Below, piece by piece: positions 1 through 9,509 of a DNA stretch of 60,580 bases. The notes under the pieces are model-generated. The model searched no databases and was not told the origin of the DNA. It saw nothing but the letters and a program-made list of their open reading frames with translations. Origin of the DNA: Jaenimonas drosophilae (taxonomy: Eukaryota > Euglenozoa > Kinetoplastea > Trypanosomatida > Trypanosomatidae); assembly GCA_030849065.1 (NCBI GenBank), contig JASAON010001568.1:1-60580 (forward strand), given 5' to 3'. The first letter of the stretch is position 1. Each line of letters begins with the position of its first letter. The position numbers were made by a program, and so were the translations under genes.

Positions 1-323
1 GTGTGTGAGGGTGGTGACGATTAAGCATTCACACATCAACACGGTCAGATTCGTAGCGGACGAAAGCAGCGTCGTTGGGCATCTCCACGTGGAAGGATGA
101 AGAGCCTAGTGTTTTGGTGATGGTGATGGTGGCGAGGAATCATGTTTTGATGTGCCAGCATCCGTCAACGAATTAGGACCGCGCGTTTTCGGAATCTCAT
201 TGAGTGACACTTGTGTTTGCATGTGCATGACGGCGTACGTGGGGTGGGCGGTAGGCGAAGCGAGAGGGGGGCACTTTCCGGATGTTTCTCTTTCTTTGCA
301 AAGTCGTTGCTGCACGCACTCAT
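1..323. other. Spacer downstream of the Trx/zeta-like gene
   Basis: No gene is supported here. The stretch follows the stop codon of the minus-strand gene at 324 and would hold its 3' UTR and part of the spacer to the next gene, which lies outside the window. Small open frames on both strands show no family resemblance. Confidence 0.5.
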
Positions 324-3269
324 TCATGTGGTGGTGGCTGCACCAACCAACGTGGAGGTTGGCTCAGCCTGCTGCGAGGGTGATGTGGGTGGATAGAGCT
401 CAAACACATTATCTGCATCTTCACGAAGCAATCGTTGACGCTGAAAGGATTGAAAGGCGTCATGATCATGGACAACGAACTCACCTCCAGTGGCATCACT
501 CCGCTCCACAATCACCGGGGGCAACTCACCACGATTCAGATCCACGAACACATTGTTGTTGTAGAGCGTCACTGCATCAACCAACGACGCGTACCGCTCA
601 AAGTTTTCCGCGAAGAGCTTGAAGGAGCGAATCTGCACCCCAATCGGCACACCACGTCCTGTAGAGAAGGTGCGTAAGAATCCACGTGGCACAGCTGTTT
701 CCACGTCAACGGTGATGCCGAGCAACACAATCTTGTAAGGGTGCGGCAGTGGTTTCATGCGTGGACGTTGTGGCACAAAGTAGACCTCCTCACGACCAGG
801 TCCGCAGTAGCCTCTGCCACGTGCGTGGAGTGTTGTGTGAGCACGTCGCACCATCTCAATCACCTGCACCACAAAAGGGGCCCACATCATGGTGCCATCG
901 AACACAACACTCCGACCTTGGTTGACGGCGTTGATCAGCATTGTTTCTGCCGCACGTGTGCTATTGTCGTGCTGCATCCAGGACGGCACCTCGGACGTGT
1001 TGTTTGGTGTGATGAGCTTAAACTCATCTGCATTCACCAGCACGCTTCCCTGCTTGCATGGCTGCCACCACGCACTCGTGGCGAGGCCAGCGGTTGCCGT
1101 ACTCTTCCCTGCCGCCATACCTCCCCCAAGGAACACAAACATTGGTGGTGTGCTGTTGCTTGTGATGGCGTTGAGGTCTCGTCCAGCACCCATGGTGTTT
1201 GGTGAAGAGGCCCCACAGCTGCTGTTGCTGCCTTCATCTTCTTGAAGTCGGCGTAGGGTCACGACGGCACTCCGCAATTCACGCGCTTGCTGAAACTTTT
1301 GACCTTCGCGGATGCTGTGGATGTCCGTGAGGAGCTCCTTCGCTGAACGCACGGGCGGCTCCACGAGACCCTTCGATGCGATCCAGCTCTCAATCGCCTC
1401 CACCGTTGATGGCGCGGCATTTGGATAAACGCAGTGCTCATCCTTGGCGATGAGCGTGCGCAACTCCTCTGAGGAGGAGGCGAGTGAGGAGGAAGCCAGT
1501 GGGGTGGCCATGCGCATGCTGGATTGGCTGAGTGAGTGAATGTGTTCCGCGGAGAAGCCGTAGAGGCGGGCGGTTGGGGAGTGGGCCACCACGGCGGCCA
1601 CCTCTGCGGTACGTGGAGATGTGCAGAGGTTGTTGGTGCTCGTGCTGTTGTTGTTGTTGTTGTTGGGGGCTGAGGTGGATGAAGTAGCCCCAGTATGAAA
1701 TGGCAGTACATGTGTGTATCCGTACCTTGTGGTGCTGAAGTGGTTGGCATCGCTGAAAGATGATGTCGTCGCTCTCGCTGCCACAGTTGTGATGGAGGTG
1801 GAAGCGGAGGCTGATATGTTGTTGTTGCTGGTGCTTGTGCATCGGGTGCTGGTATCATGCTCAGCCGCACAGAGCATAGGGCAGTGAGTGGCAGCCATCT
1901 CCAGCTCCTCCTCGCCACCCTCACCGCTCCACGTCTGCGACGGTTGTGCGGTCTGGCCATTCGGCTGCGGAAGATCATGTGTGGAGCTCCCTTGGCTGTT
2001 TTCTGACGTCTCCTCCATCACCCTTTCTGACGAGCATGGTGGCACAAACACGATAGTTGGCATCCATCGAATGTTGTAGAGCCCCGCGAGCTCCGGCTCC
2101 GCCACGGCGTAGATCACTGCCACCGTTGGCATCGGGTCAAGCCGCTTCCGTGCGATGATCTCCTTCAAGATGTTGCACACGATGGAGCTCTTTGGGGAAT
2201 ATTTGGCGTGGAAGAGCAGCACCAGACCACGCTGGTTGTGGAAGAGGGCGGCACGGAAATTTGTCACGGTTAAGAAGTCAAAGGAAGAGAAGTCGGTGGA
2301 GGTGGGACTGCTCATGTTTGGCGAGATCACCATGTCGCTCGTGGCGCGACGCATCATCATCATCATCGCCGTCGTGGATCGTGGGAAGTTGGCCGATGGG
2401 CCACCACTCACAGGCGTATTCATGAATCCTGGTAGCCCACGTACAGAAGAGGAGGAGGTCGGAGAGACGTTATTGCTGCTCCGCTGCTCCTCTGACTCCA
2501 TCAACATGCTTTTGTTGTTGTTGCTGGCAGGGAGGAGAGTAGGTCGCCATGGGTGTAGGGAGAGCTCCCCATTGGTGTTGTTGTTGGTGCAGCTGCTGGT
2601 GCTTAATGTTCGTGGCAGGCTTGCTGGAGGATTCATGTACTCACTAGGGGGGATGAGCCACAACCGTGTGTCGGGGTCATCTTCCCCCTCGAGCGGATTG
2701 ATGCCCAAACAAATTGGCATGAGGCTTTCACGTACGAAGGATTCATATTCACGATTAATCTGAATGATGTAGTCCATACGGTGCCAATTGAAGGAAAAGT
2801 AGGAAGGTACAAGTGAGTTGAGCACGTTGAAGAAGTGCCCGACGCTGGCGTCTTCCGAGCACAAGGGAAGCTCCACACTCGTGTACAAGGTTGAAGATAA
2901 AGGGGTGGTGATATGACCATCACCACTAACCCTCTTTTGTGTTGTTGATGGCTTCTCAGATTCTGCTGTTGCGCCTGTGCTCTCGGCACTCACGGTGGTG
3001 CCGCCCTCGCTCTCCGTCGATGATGATGATGCGAGATCGAGGGGTGGCTCGATGCGCCAACGTTTGGCAATGGAGTGAAGAAGTCGGCGCCGGTCCATGG
3101 CGAAGCGCAGCGCCCATCGATGGCTGAGCTCCTTCAGCCGTTCTGGATCAGAGCGAGTGAGGAAGAGGATGGTGCAGCATGCCGCCAACTTCGAGACAAA
3201 CATGTTGGGGGGAAGCTCCATCGACCGGAGAACATACTCCACAAAAGGAATACATGATTGCCCGCTCAT
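324..3269 (-). CDS. Thioredoxin-like / zeta-toxin-like P-loop kinase fusion protein
   Basis: This 981-residue protein has three parts. Residues 1-85 are probably helical, followed by a long Ser/Thr/Asn-rich linker to about 330. Residues about 340-412 look like a thioredoxin fold: a strand ending LVLLFHAKYSP, then a helix, then a WMPTIVFVPP strand with the family's cis-Pro position; the usual CxxC is absent, so redox activity is unlikely. After another low-complexity linker, residues about 710-920 form a P-loop kinase with Walker A GGGMAAGKST (about 715-724), a VLVNADEFK strand and an SVVFDGTMM strand. This order matches the zeta-toxin/UDP-GlcNAc-kinase-like family, whose eukaryotic members are presumed small-molecule kinases. 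The substrate is unknown. A methionine run near residue 300 comes from an ATG repeat. I see no signal peptide or TM segment. The P-loop domain is confident, the thioredoxin call less so. Confidence 0.7.
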   Translation of the reverse strand: MSGQSCIPFVEYVLRSMELPPNMFVSKLAACCTILFLTRSDPERLKELSHRWALRFAMDRRRLLHSIAKRWRIEPPLDLASSSSTESEGGTTVSAESTGATAESEKPSTTQKRVSGDGHITTPLSSTLYTSVELPLCSEDASVGHFFNVLNSLVPSYFSFNWHRMDYIIQINREYESFVRESLMPICLGINPLEGEDDPDTRLWLIPPSEYMNPPASLPRTLSTSSCTNNNTNGELSLHPWRPTLLPASNNNKSMLMESEEQRSSNNVSPTSSSSVRGLPGFMNTPVSGGPSANFPRSTTAMMMMMRRATSDMVISPNMSSPTSTDFSSFDFLTVTNFRAALFHNQRGLVLLFHAKYSPKSSIVCNILKEIIARKRLDPMPTVAVIYAVAEPELAGLYNIRWMPTIVFVPPCSSERVMEETSENSQGSSTHDLPQPNGQTAQPSQTWSGEGGEEELEMAATHCPMLCAAEHDTSTRCTSTSNNNISASASTSITTVAARATTSSFSDANHFSTTRYGYTHVLPFHTGATSSTSAPNNNNNNSTSTNNLCTSPRTAEVAAVVAHSPTARLYGFSAEHIHSLSQSSMRMATPLASSSLASSSEELRTLIAKDEHCVYPNAAPSTVEAIESWIASKGLVEPPVRSAKELLTDIHSIREGQKFQQARELRSAVVTLRRLQEDEGSNSSCGASSPNTMGAGRDLNAITSNSTPPMFVFLGGGMAAGKSTATAGLATSAWWQPCKQGSVLVNADEFKLITPNNTSEVPSWMQHDNSTRAAETMLINAVNQGRSVVFDGTMMWAPFVVQVIEMVRRAHTTLHARGRGYCGPGREEVYFVPQRPRMKPLPHPYKIVLLGITVDVETAVPRGFLRTFSTGRGVPIGVQIRSFKLFAENFERYASLVDAVTLYNNNVFVDLNRGELPPVIVERSDATGGEFVVHDHDAFQSFQRQRLLREDADNVFELYPPTSPSQQAEPTSTLVGAATTT

Positions 3270-3947
3270 TCATACCCCTTCACGTCAGGCTCTCCGCGTT
3301 GTTTTTGCTGTTGATGATGATGATGGCGTTGGTGGAGTACGTGCACGGACGTGCAAACAAGACGAGAGGGAGATGTTCGTGAAGCGATAAATGACAACAA
3401 CCACTACAACAACTGATGATAATGGTGAGAGGGGAGCTCTACACGTGTGTTTTCTGCGTTTGCAACAAGATTGAGGCAATGGTATGCTGAACTCCGCCGT
3501 GGGAGAGGCGACGAAACTTGGGCGGTCAGCACGGCAATACGGCGGCTAGCTTGGATCTTTATTTCGGTGAATGTAGGGGTGAGAAGTGGTGCTGCAGCTA
3601 CGCTATGGAGAAGGAAGATATAGTGGTGTTGGTGTGTTGGGTGTTGATGTACGACGGATATGATGGTGGCGCTGTTGGTAGGAACGCAGCACCAAAATTT
3701 GTAGAGAAAAAAAAAGAGGTGAGTGAGATGGAGGAGATCAGCACCGATCTACATCCACAGACCACCTTCACAGCAACCAAAAAGACAGCAGTGAGACAAG
3801 AGATGAAGTACAATGATGTGGTGCAGCATGGAGTGCAAGGCAAGGATTCATCTATCAGAAGCGTACTTCAGAGTAAAGTTGTGTTTGTGTGTGTAGATCA
3901 GTACGAGAAGAAGCAAACACACTACACAATGGTGTATTTGTGCTGCA
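3270..3947. other. Intergenic region between pyroglutamyl peptidase and the Trx/zeta-like gene
   Basis: No gene is supported in these 678 bases. The open frames are short and of low complexity. A purine tract at about 3705-3730 on the plus strand reads as a polypyrimidine tract on the transcribed strand and could serve the trans-splice acceptor of the downstream gene, though it lies 440 bases or more from that ATG. Confidence 0.4.
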
Positions 3948-4727
3948 TCAATCCCTCTTGAAGGAGTCCGCCAGCTGATGAGCGAGCTCGAGCACCTCCG
4001 CCTGTTGTGCCATCATGGATGGATTGGCGGTGATAGTGTTGGTGGAGGTGCCTGGTCCCTCGACGGCCGTCGTAGATGGCGCCAACGACGTTGGTGAGCA
4101 CACGTGGACGAAGACGGAGCGCACAAGATCAGCGCCAAAGAATATCTGCTCCTTCAAGCTCATGTAGAGCGTTGCATTGCAAATGTAGCGACCTGCGTTC
4201 TCAGAAATGATCCACGTGGAGGTTGGTGATGCATCGTCATCCGCGTTGCTGCGCGACGTTGCTCGCGCACGTACGGCGGTGAGGGCCTTCTCCAGAGTGG
4301 CGCCGTCGTTGAGATGCACAAAAGCGCTCTCGAGCGAGGCTGATACATCGCCATCATTGGCGTCGATCGGGTCGTGATTGAAGCTCACCCCGCGCACATC
4401 AGGTACGGAGGCGTGAAGTTCGTTGTATCCCTTCACCTCCACACGCATTATGCCACCTCGCTCGCCACTATGCACGCCAATATGAAGGAGCAAGAAGACG
4501 GCCTGCGCATCAGCAGCACGTGTTGCCTCCACACGTTGGCGGAGTTGGCCAAAGAAGTCCATCACCGCGCCGATACTTGTTTCCAGTTCAATAAAATCAA
4601 CATCGGCGTAGATGTTTTCTTCACGGAGGTGCGTCGCAACATGACGGCCAACAGTGGAGCTTGGGTTGTCTGTGATGTGGGCGAAGGGGCCAAAGCCCGT
4701 GATAATGATGTGTACGTGTTGAGGCAT
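3948..4727 (-). CDS. Pyroglutamyl peptidase I (peptidase family C15)
   Basis: A cytosolic cysteine peptidase that removes N-terminal pyroglutamate from peptides. Starting at the ATG at 4727 the protein has 259 residues and opens with the family signature HIIITGFGPF followed by DNPSS. The catalytic set is visible: Glu97 in the IMRVEVKGYNEL segment, nucleophile Cys183 in SENAGRYICNATLY and His208 in VFVHVC. The frame stays open upstream for 68 more codons, but that part is low complexity and unlike the family, whose members are about 200-220 residues, so the internal start is preferred. An Asp/Ser/Thr-rich insertion at about 155-172 and a tail after 215 explain the extra length. Family assignment is firm; peptide substrates in this organism are unknown. 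Confidence 0.9.
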   Translation of the reverse strand: MPQHVHIIITGFGPFAHITDNPSSTVGRHVATHLREENIYADVDFIELETSIGAVMDFFGQLRQRVEATRAADAQAVFLLLHIGVHSGERGGIMRVEVKGYNELHASVPDVRGVSFNHDPIDANDGDVSASLESAFVHLNDGATLEKALTAVRARATSRSNADDDASPTSTWIISENAGRYICNATLYMSLKEQIFFGADLVRSVFVHVCSPTSLAPSTTAVEGPGTSTNTITANPSMMAQQAEVLELAHQLADSFKRD

Positions 4728-5030
4728 GATGTGCAGTAGCAACACTCGTCGTGTTTTGATATAGAACCTACGTTGATGAGCCTCTAATCGGTGAGTAAGA
4801 CAGTGAAGGAGATGGAGAGTAGTCAGGGGTTGTTTGTTACTTGATATTTTTGATGCTGGTGTTGTGTTCCCACGAACATAAACACGAAGAGTGTTTTTTT
4901 GTTGCAACGGCTGTGGTTCAATAGCGCACACTCATGGCATACACGCACAGCGCATCTGCATCTACATGCGTGTTGTATTAACTCTCTCATACACATTGGC
5001 TCAGCAAACATGGAAGTATCATCGTCACGA

Positions 5031-5478
5031 GTGTTCCGAATATGAACAAATTATGACATCATAAGAGCATCATTGCCAGTGTGAAGTAGGATGAGGAGTA
5101 CGAACGTACTGAGATGGAGGTGTGGTCCCACATGCAACGATGTGGATGAGTTGAGAAGAACAAGAGGAAAATTGGTGATAATGATAATGATGATGATGAT
5201 GAGTGTGTGTGTGGCTCAGTTTGATGGTTTATCGTCAAGAGTGTTCCGAATATGAACAAATTATGACATCATACAACATCATCGCCAACGTGAAGAAGCA
5301 CATGTGCATGAGCTACGGGGATGGAGGCTTGAAACAAGCGCTTGCAACCGCGTTGAGAATCCGCGTTGAAGACAGAACGTGAGGATGATGAAGATGAAAT
5401 GGGAGCATGTGTGTGTGTGTGTGTGTGTGGCTCAGTTTGATGGTTTGTCGTCATGATTGCTCTGAATATGAACAAATT
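5031..5478. repeat. Tandem direct repeat, period about 210-216 bp, about 2.1 copies
   Basis: The segment GTGTTCCGAATATGAACAAA followed by TTATGACATCAT occurs identically at 5031-5062 and 5241-5272. A third, diverged copy of its core (GAATATGAACAAATT) starts at 5464. Just upstream of copies two and three lies TGGCTCAGTTTGATGGTTT plus RTCGTCA (about 5213 and 5439). Copies are anchored at 5038, 5248 and 5464, giving periods of 210 and 216. Unit interiors have diverged and each carries its own GT or GAT microsatellite. Function unknown. Confidence 0.85.
5408..5430. repeat. (TG)n microsatellite inside the 210-bp repeat
   Basis: About 11 TG dinucleotides on the plus strand, (CA)n on the transcribed strand. 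The equivalent position of the preceding repeat unit (about 5201-5212) has a much shorter run, so the tract expanded after duplication. Confidence 0.9.
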
Positions 5479-5875
5479 GATAGATTCACATCATGGCCAA
5501 TACGGAGGGAAGATGCACTGCACAGATAGTCTAGTTACACGTACAAACTTGAACCACCACACGAAGAAGATGTGGGGTGTGTGTGTTTGGTGTATGGCAA
5601 CTCTACGTGTTGTTGTTGTTGCTCTAGCATAATAATAGAGAATCCAAGAAGAGACAAGATTAAATAGAATGAGCAAAACAACCCAACACAACACCAAGTC
5701 TGAGGTTGGAGAGGTGCCCCGCACATGTTATCTCGACTAAGCGTTCCATGAAGGTAAACACGGCATCTCCACACAAGACAATGCAGCCAACGCTGACGTT
5801 CATTCGTAATACGTCCACGACATTGGCACACACGCACACGCACTTGCGTTTTTTTTGTTTGCTTCTGAAAATTTC

Positions 5876-6304
5876 CTAGTTTCGGAAGGGTGACCACGGC
5901 TCATCCTTGAAGCGCTTAATGTGCTCTCCAAAGAAGATGCCGTACACACTCGTGCCGATGGTGGAGACGACGCAAATGAAGCACAGAAACTTAATCCACA
6001 TCCACTCATAGTCTGGCCGTCCTCCGCTGATGAAGTTGGCAACGGGGTCCGGATGACCAACGGTGCTGCGGCTCACGTAAAACTGCGACGAGGCCCAGCC
6101 ACGTCTGCCCTTGAAGAAGAACGGAATTGGCGCACGTTGTGTGGTTGGCGGAGCATCAACGTGAAGAGCTGGTGCATCGGCTGCTGGTGTGGTATGCTGG
6201 GTGAGTGATGTGGCAGCCTCGCCGGATGCTGCGACGCACCTCGCTGACATGATCACGGCTGTGTTGCGCGCACGGCACACGTGCTGCCCCACAAATCTGC
6301 GCAT
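5876..6304 (-). CDS. Small one-TM protein, possibly mitochondrial
   Basis: I do not recognise this family. The protein has 142 residues from the ATG at 6304; the frame is open 26 codons further but that extension is hydrophobic low-complexity sequence typical of a 5' leader. The N-terminus (MRRFVGQHVCRARNTAV) is rich in Arg and lacks acidic residues, as in mitochondrial presequences. An Ala/Thr/Pro-rich stretch follows, then a polar segment with a GRRGW motif, then one TM helix at about 101-123 (FLCFICVVSTIGTSVYGIFF) and a short tail ending DEPWSPFRN. Size and layout resemble small accessory subunits of respiratory-chain or ATP synthase complexes, but that is inference. It lies between the RCC1-like gene and pyroglutamyl peptidase. 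Confidence 0.6.
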   Translation of the reverse strand: MRRFVGQHVCRARNTAVIMSARCVAASGEAATSLTQHTTPAADAPALHVDAPPTTQRAPIPFFFKGRRGWASSQFYVSRSTVGHPDPVANFISGGRPDYEWMWIKFLCFICVVSTIGTSVYGIFFGEHIKRFKDEPWSPFRN

Positions 6305-6768
6305 GCTGAAATACCTAGTTCTATAACAACAACAGAAGAGTAAGAGGGGGGATACATGTGAAGGTAGAGATGGCATACACAATCACCCGCGCACCCCCTT
6401 CATCACCAGGAAGGGTGGAGGCCAATAGATGCAGATGTGGATGATGATGATGATGAGGACGTCAATGATGATTGATTGAGCGAGCTAAGCAATACACAGC
6501 ACTAAAGTGTACCAACACACAACACACGTGTGAGCGTGGGATGGAAGCAAGATCCACCACGTTGTTGGTGTTTGAAGACACCACATGAGTGAATTTGAGG
6601 TTTACAAGGCTGTGGCGAGCATCCATTATGATGCACCACAACATCTCATCAAACCCGCCCTATCTTCACTCCGGCTGCAACGATCCACGCCACACGTGGT
6701 AGCCCCATGAATGTTCTGTGCCTACACACGTCATCATCATCGCGTCGTCGTCCTCGTCGTTCGGCATT
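6305..6768. other. Intergenic region between RCC1-like and small membrane protein genes
   Basis: No gene is supported in these 464 bases. A GAT microsatellite (about 6439-6455) and short chance frames are all I see. Confidence 0.4.
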
Positions 6769-8619
6769 CTACATGACGCAGCAACAGCCGCACTTTGTGT
6801 CGTTTGCCTTGGTTGGTCGTACCCCATTGTGTGTATTGCCCGGTGCACGTGTTTCCGCCGACATGAGCACATCCTCTCCATCCGTGACGGTGTGAATCAC
6901 GATGTTTTCTTCATCATGTGTGCCATTACCACCACCAGCAACCGAGATCACCAACGGCTCCTCATGAAGGTCTGTTGGGTGTGGCTGAATGAGCTCCGCC
7001 GACGTGAGCGTACGCGAGGGCTCGGTACTCTTATGTAGTTGTGGCTGCCGCCCATAATCCACGCTTGTGCTGTCGTTCAGCGAAGGGAGCGCACCAAATC
7101 GTCGGCTCTCGGCCACAGAACTCTCCACAGCGCTACTCCCACCTTTTGGTGTTGTGATGGGCCCACGTTGGTTCGCACGCGCACCACCCTTACCACGCGC
7201 AAAACCACCAAATTCAAGGATCACCGACTCCACGCCAGCGGGTAAAATTTCCACCCGCATCAGCTCGTACACAACCTTCTGTTCCGAGTTCACACCAAGC
7301 TGGAGGTGGTCGTTGAGGCCGCAGGTATAGACGGCGTGGTCTTCGCACACAAACATGCTCCCTGCGGGTCCTGCGGCGATGGCGACGCATCGCGCCTTCA
7401 GTGGGATTGGAGCGAAGCGATAGAGCCCACGTACCGAGGAGCCCAAACCAAGTTGTCCTGATTCATTGCTGCCACATCCGTACACTGTACCATCACTGGA
7501 GAGGGCGAGGGAGTGGCAATCACCCGCGGCCACCTGTGTAAAGAAGTGATGCTGAAGATCTTCATGATGGCAGAGACGTCGTCGGAAGTCGAGGTTGCAG
7601 CCGATGCCAAGTTGGCCTTTGGTGTTGCGTCCGTAGGTGATGAGCATGCCATGATCATTGATGATGAGGAGGAAGCCCGTGCCACTCGAGATGCGCGAGA
7701 CGGCGGTCTGCGACATGGGCATCACACGTCGTGGTGTGCCAATGGCCTTCTTACTTGCGGTGGTCTTGTACAGCAGTGAGTCGGTGCCAACCATGTAGTA
7801 CTCCTCACCCCAGCCCAGATCCAGAAAACGTACGTTGCGCGAGGGGAGCACCGATCGTGTTGGGTTTGATGTTGCCGAGAGTGGCCGCACCGTGAAGGCG
7901 TGAGTGACGGTGGCAAGACGTTGGCCATGACCAACAAGTAGCAAGGTCTTGTCGGCGATGCCAACCATCGCATCATCCTTGCCCAGCTTGGTAGGCCCCT
8001 TGGCGGCGTTGCTATAGATACGCAAACCACCCGACGACCACACCTCATCCTTGTCGGTGAGGAGGGCAAAGAAGCCTTCGCCCGCTATGCATCCGCGGCA
8101 GAGAAGATGTTGTGGCACCTTCACCCCCTGTCCTGCGCCAAACGTTAAGATTTGTTTGGATGCGCTATCAATGAAGCAGCTCGTGTTCCAACTCATAGAC
8201 ATGGCGGGCATGCAGTAGCGCAGCTGATACACCGGTACGGCATAGAGCATGATGTGCTGAAGCACACGGAGAGTGATGGGGGCAACGCGCTGAGGAAGCA
8301 TGCCATCCACGTAGGCCAACGACTTGTTGGGCTCCACCTTCTCCTCCACGACACGTTGCATGTTGGTGTAGCGATCCTCCATCTGCAAATCGGCCTTCTT
8401 TTTCTCTGCTGTTAGCGCGATACTCTCCAACACATCACGAGTTTTGCGCGAGAAGTCAACGATTGTGTGCTCCTCCTTCGAGGTAGTCATGCCGGGTGCT
8501 TGCAGCCGACTTTGGCGGGCGTGCAGCATGCCGAGCATGCATCGAAAGATACCATCGCCTCCCTTCTTCTTGTTGCGCACCGCCACCCAAAACTCCGCAT
8601 CGGTTATGACACGATCCAT
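6769..8619 (-). CDS. RCC1-repeat protein with C-terminal CaaX prenylation box
   Basis: The protein has 616 residues from the ATG at 8619. Residues about 155-455 carry RCC1-type beta-propeller repeats; the clearest cores are LITYGRNTKGQLGIG (about 326), VYGCGSNESGQLGLG (about 383) and VYTCGLNDHLQLGVN (about 436), each followed by a hydrophobic VAAGDCHSLAL-type strand. The first 140 residues are mostly helical and unassigned. A low-complexity tail of about 150 residues ends in CGCCCVM. The last four residues, CCVM, fit a CaaX box, and Met at the end is typical for farnesylation; the extra cysteines could be palmitoylated. This predicts membrane attachment rather than a nuclear Ran exchange factor. 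The frame is open for 176 codons upstream of the chosen start through GT-repeat DNA, which I regard as leader sequence. Confidence 0.82.
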   Translation of the reverse strand: MDRVITDAEFWVAVRNKKKGGDGIFRCMLGMLHARQSRLQAPGMTTSKEEHTIVDFSRKTRDVLESIALTAEKKKADLQMEDRYTNMQRVVEEKVEPNKSLAYVDGMLPQRVAPITLRVLQHIMLYAVPVYQLRYCMPAMSMSWNTSCFIDSASKQILTFGAGQGVKVPQHLLCRGCIAGEGFFALLTDKDEVWSSGGLRIYSNAAKGPTKLGKDDAMVGIADKTLLLVGHGQRLATVTHAFTVRPLSATSNPTRSVLPSRNVRFLDLGWGEEYYMVGTDSLLYKTTASKKAIGTPRRVMPMSQTAVSRISSGTGFLLIINDHGMLITYGRNTKGQLGIGCNLDFRRRLCHHEDLQHHFFTQVAAGDCHSLALSSDGTVYGCGSNESGQLGLGSSVRGLYRFAPIPLKARCVAIAAGPAGSMFVCEDHAVYTCGLNDHLQLGVNSEQKVVYELMRVEILPAGVESVILEFGGFARGKGGARANQRGPITTPKGGSSAVESSVAESRRFGALPSLNDSTSVDYGRQPQLHKSTEPSRTLTSAELIQPHPTDLHEEPLVISVAGGGNGTHDEENIVIHTVTDGEDVLMSAETRAPGNTHNGVRPTKANDTKCGCCCVM

Positions 8620-9509
8620 AATCGTCGCCAACGTGAAGCAGGAGGAGAAATTATGTGGTTGATCTCGTTGCGCTGATGTGTGTTGGTAGTTAGGTGTGTC
8701 TGTGTGTGTGCGGCGATGGAGATAGATAGCGGCACTCGCAGATGATGAGTGATCCAACAACGATAGAACAGCAATCCGCAAATGGTTGTTGTACTTAGTT
8801 GCCCAGAAGTGAGAAAAATGGACCGAGAGGCAGCAACAAACGGCGAGCAATGTGCGTATGCGTGCTACGGTGCAATTTGAAGTAGGAACAGTGTCAGAGG
8901 ACAGTGAAAGGAGAGGATGATGCCAATGTATAGAGAGACGCGCACAAATGTGTGTTTGTGTGTGTGTGTGGGGGGGGAGAGCTAGGAACCACCACAGAAA
9001 ACTAGACCAGTCATGATGAATCAACAAGAAATGAATGAAGAGAAAGGCAAAAGTGCGGCACAGGAGATAGATACTCAGGTTGAGCCACAAGACATGAACG
9101 GCACATAGACACGCTGTTGTGTATAAATGAAGAACACGTTGATTCATAGTGTGTAGGTAGCACCAAAGCCGTGATGGTGTTGGTCTGTGTGCAGGACTGA
9201 GCCTCCACCCAACTACATGGATAGAGGAGCCGAGGAGAAGAAGAAGCAGGTACGCTGGCCTCTATACATCGCAATCCTCCCTCATCTTCCCGCACACAGA
9301 ACATCAGCAAAACAGAAGAAAAAAAACGACATGTGCCATTCACCCGCCATCCGCTGCACCCATCACTCATCATCAATGGCCGAATGATGATGAAAATTGA
9401 TGGTGAAGTGTGGGAGATGGAGTAGATGAATGTGGCAACACGGATCGTGAAGTGATTTACATGAAAACCATGTTGGTTCTCCCTCAGACACAACTATCAT
9501 GTTGTTGCA
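8620..9509. other. Intergenic region between the IQ-motif and RCC1-like genes
   Basis: No gene is supported in these 890 bases. They hold a (TG)n plus G-run tract at about 8949-8980 and a purine-rich stretch at 9225-9330 on the plus strand, a pyrimidine-rich tract on the transcribed strand. The RCC1 frame is open across the first 528 bases without family-like sequence. Confidence 0.4.

Larger units (their letters stand above)
4728..5875. other. Long spacer carrying a 210-bp direct repeat
   Basis: No convincing gene. The main content is the direct repeat annotated separately (5031-5478). Two short minus-strand frames in it start with the same residues because they read the same repeat unit in the same frame; I take them as chance frames. 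The rest would be the 3' UTR of the small membrane-protein gene and the 5' UTR of pyroglutamyl peptidase. Confidence 0.5.

Noticed and set aside
5059..5475. Two small minus-strand frames sharing the start MFIF and an NHQTEPHTH segment, apparently paralogous genes
   Set aside because: Similarity stops where the 210-bp DNA repeat diverges, and His/Thr runs come from the GT tract; they are two readings of one non-coding repeat.
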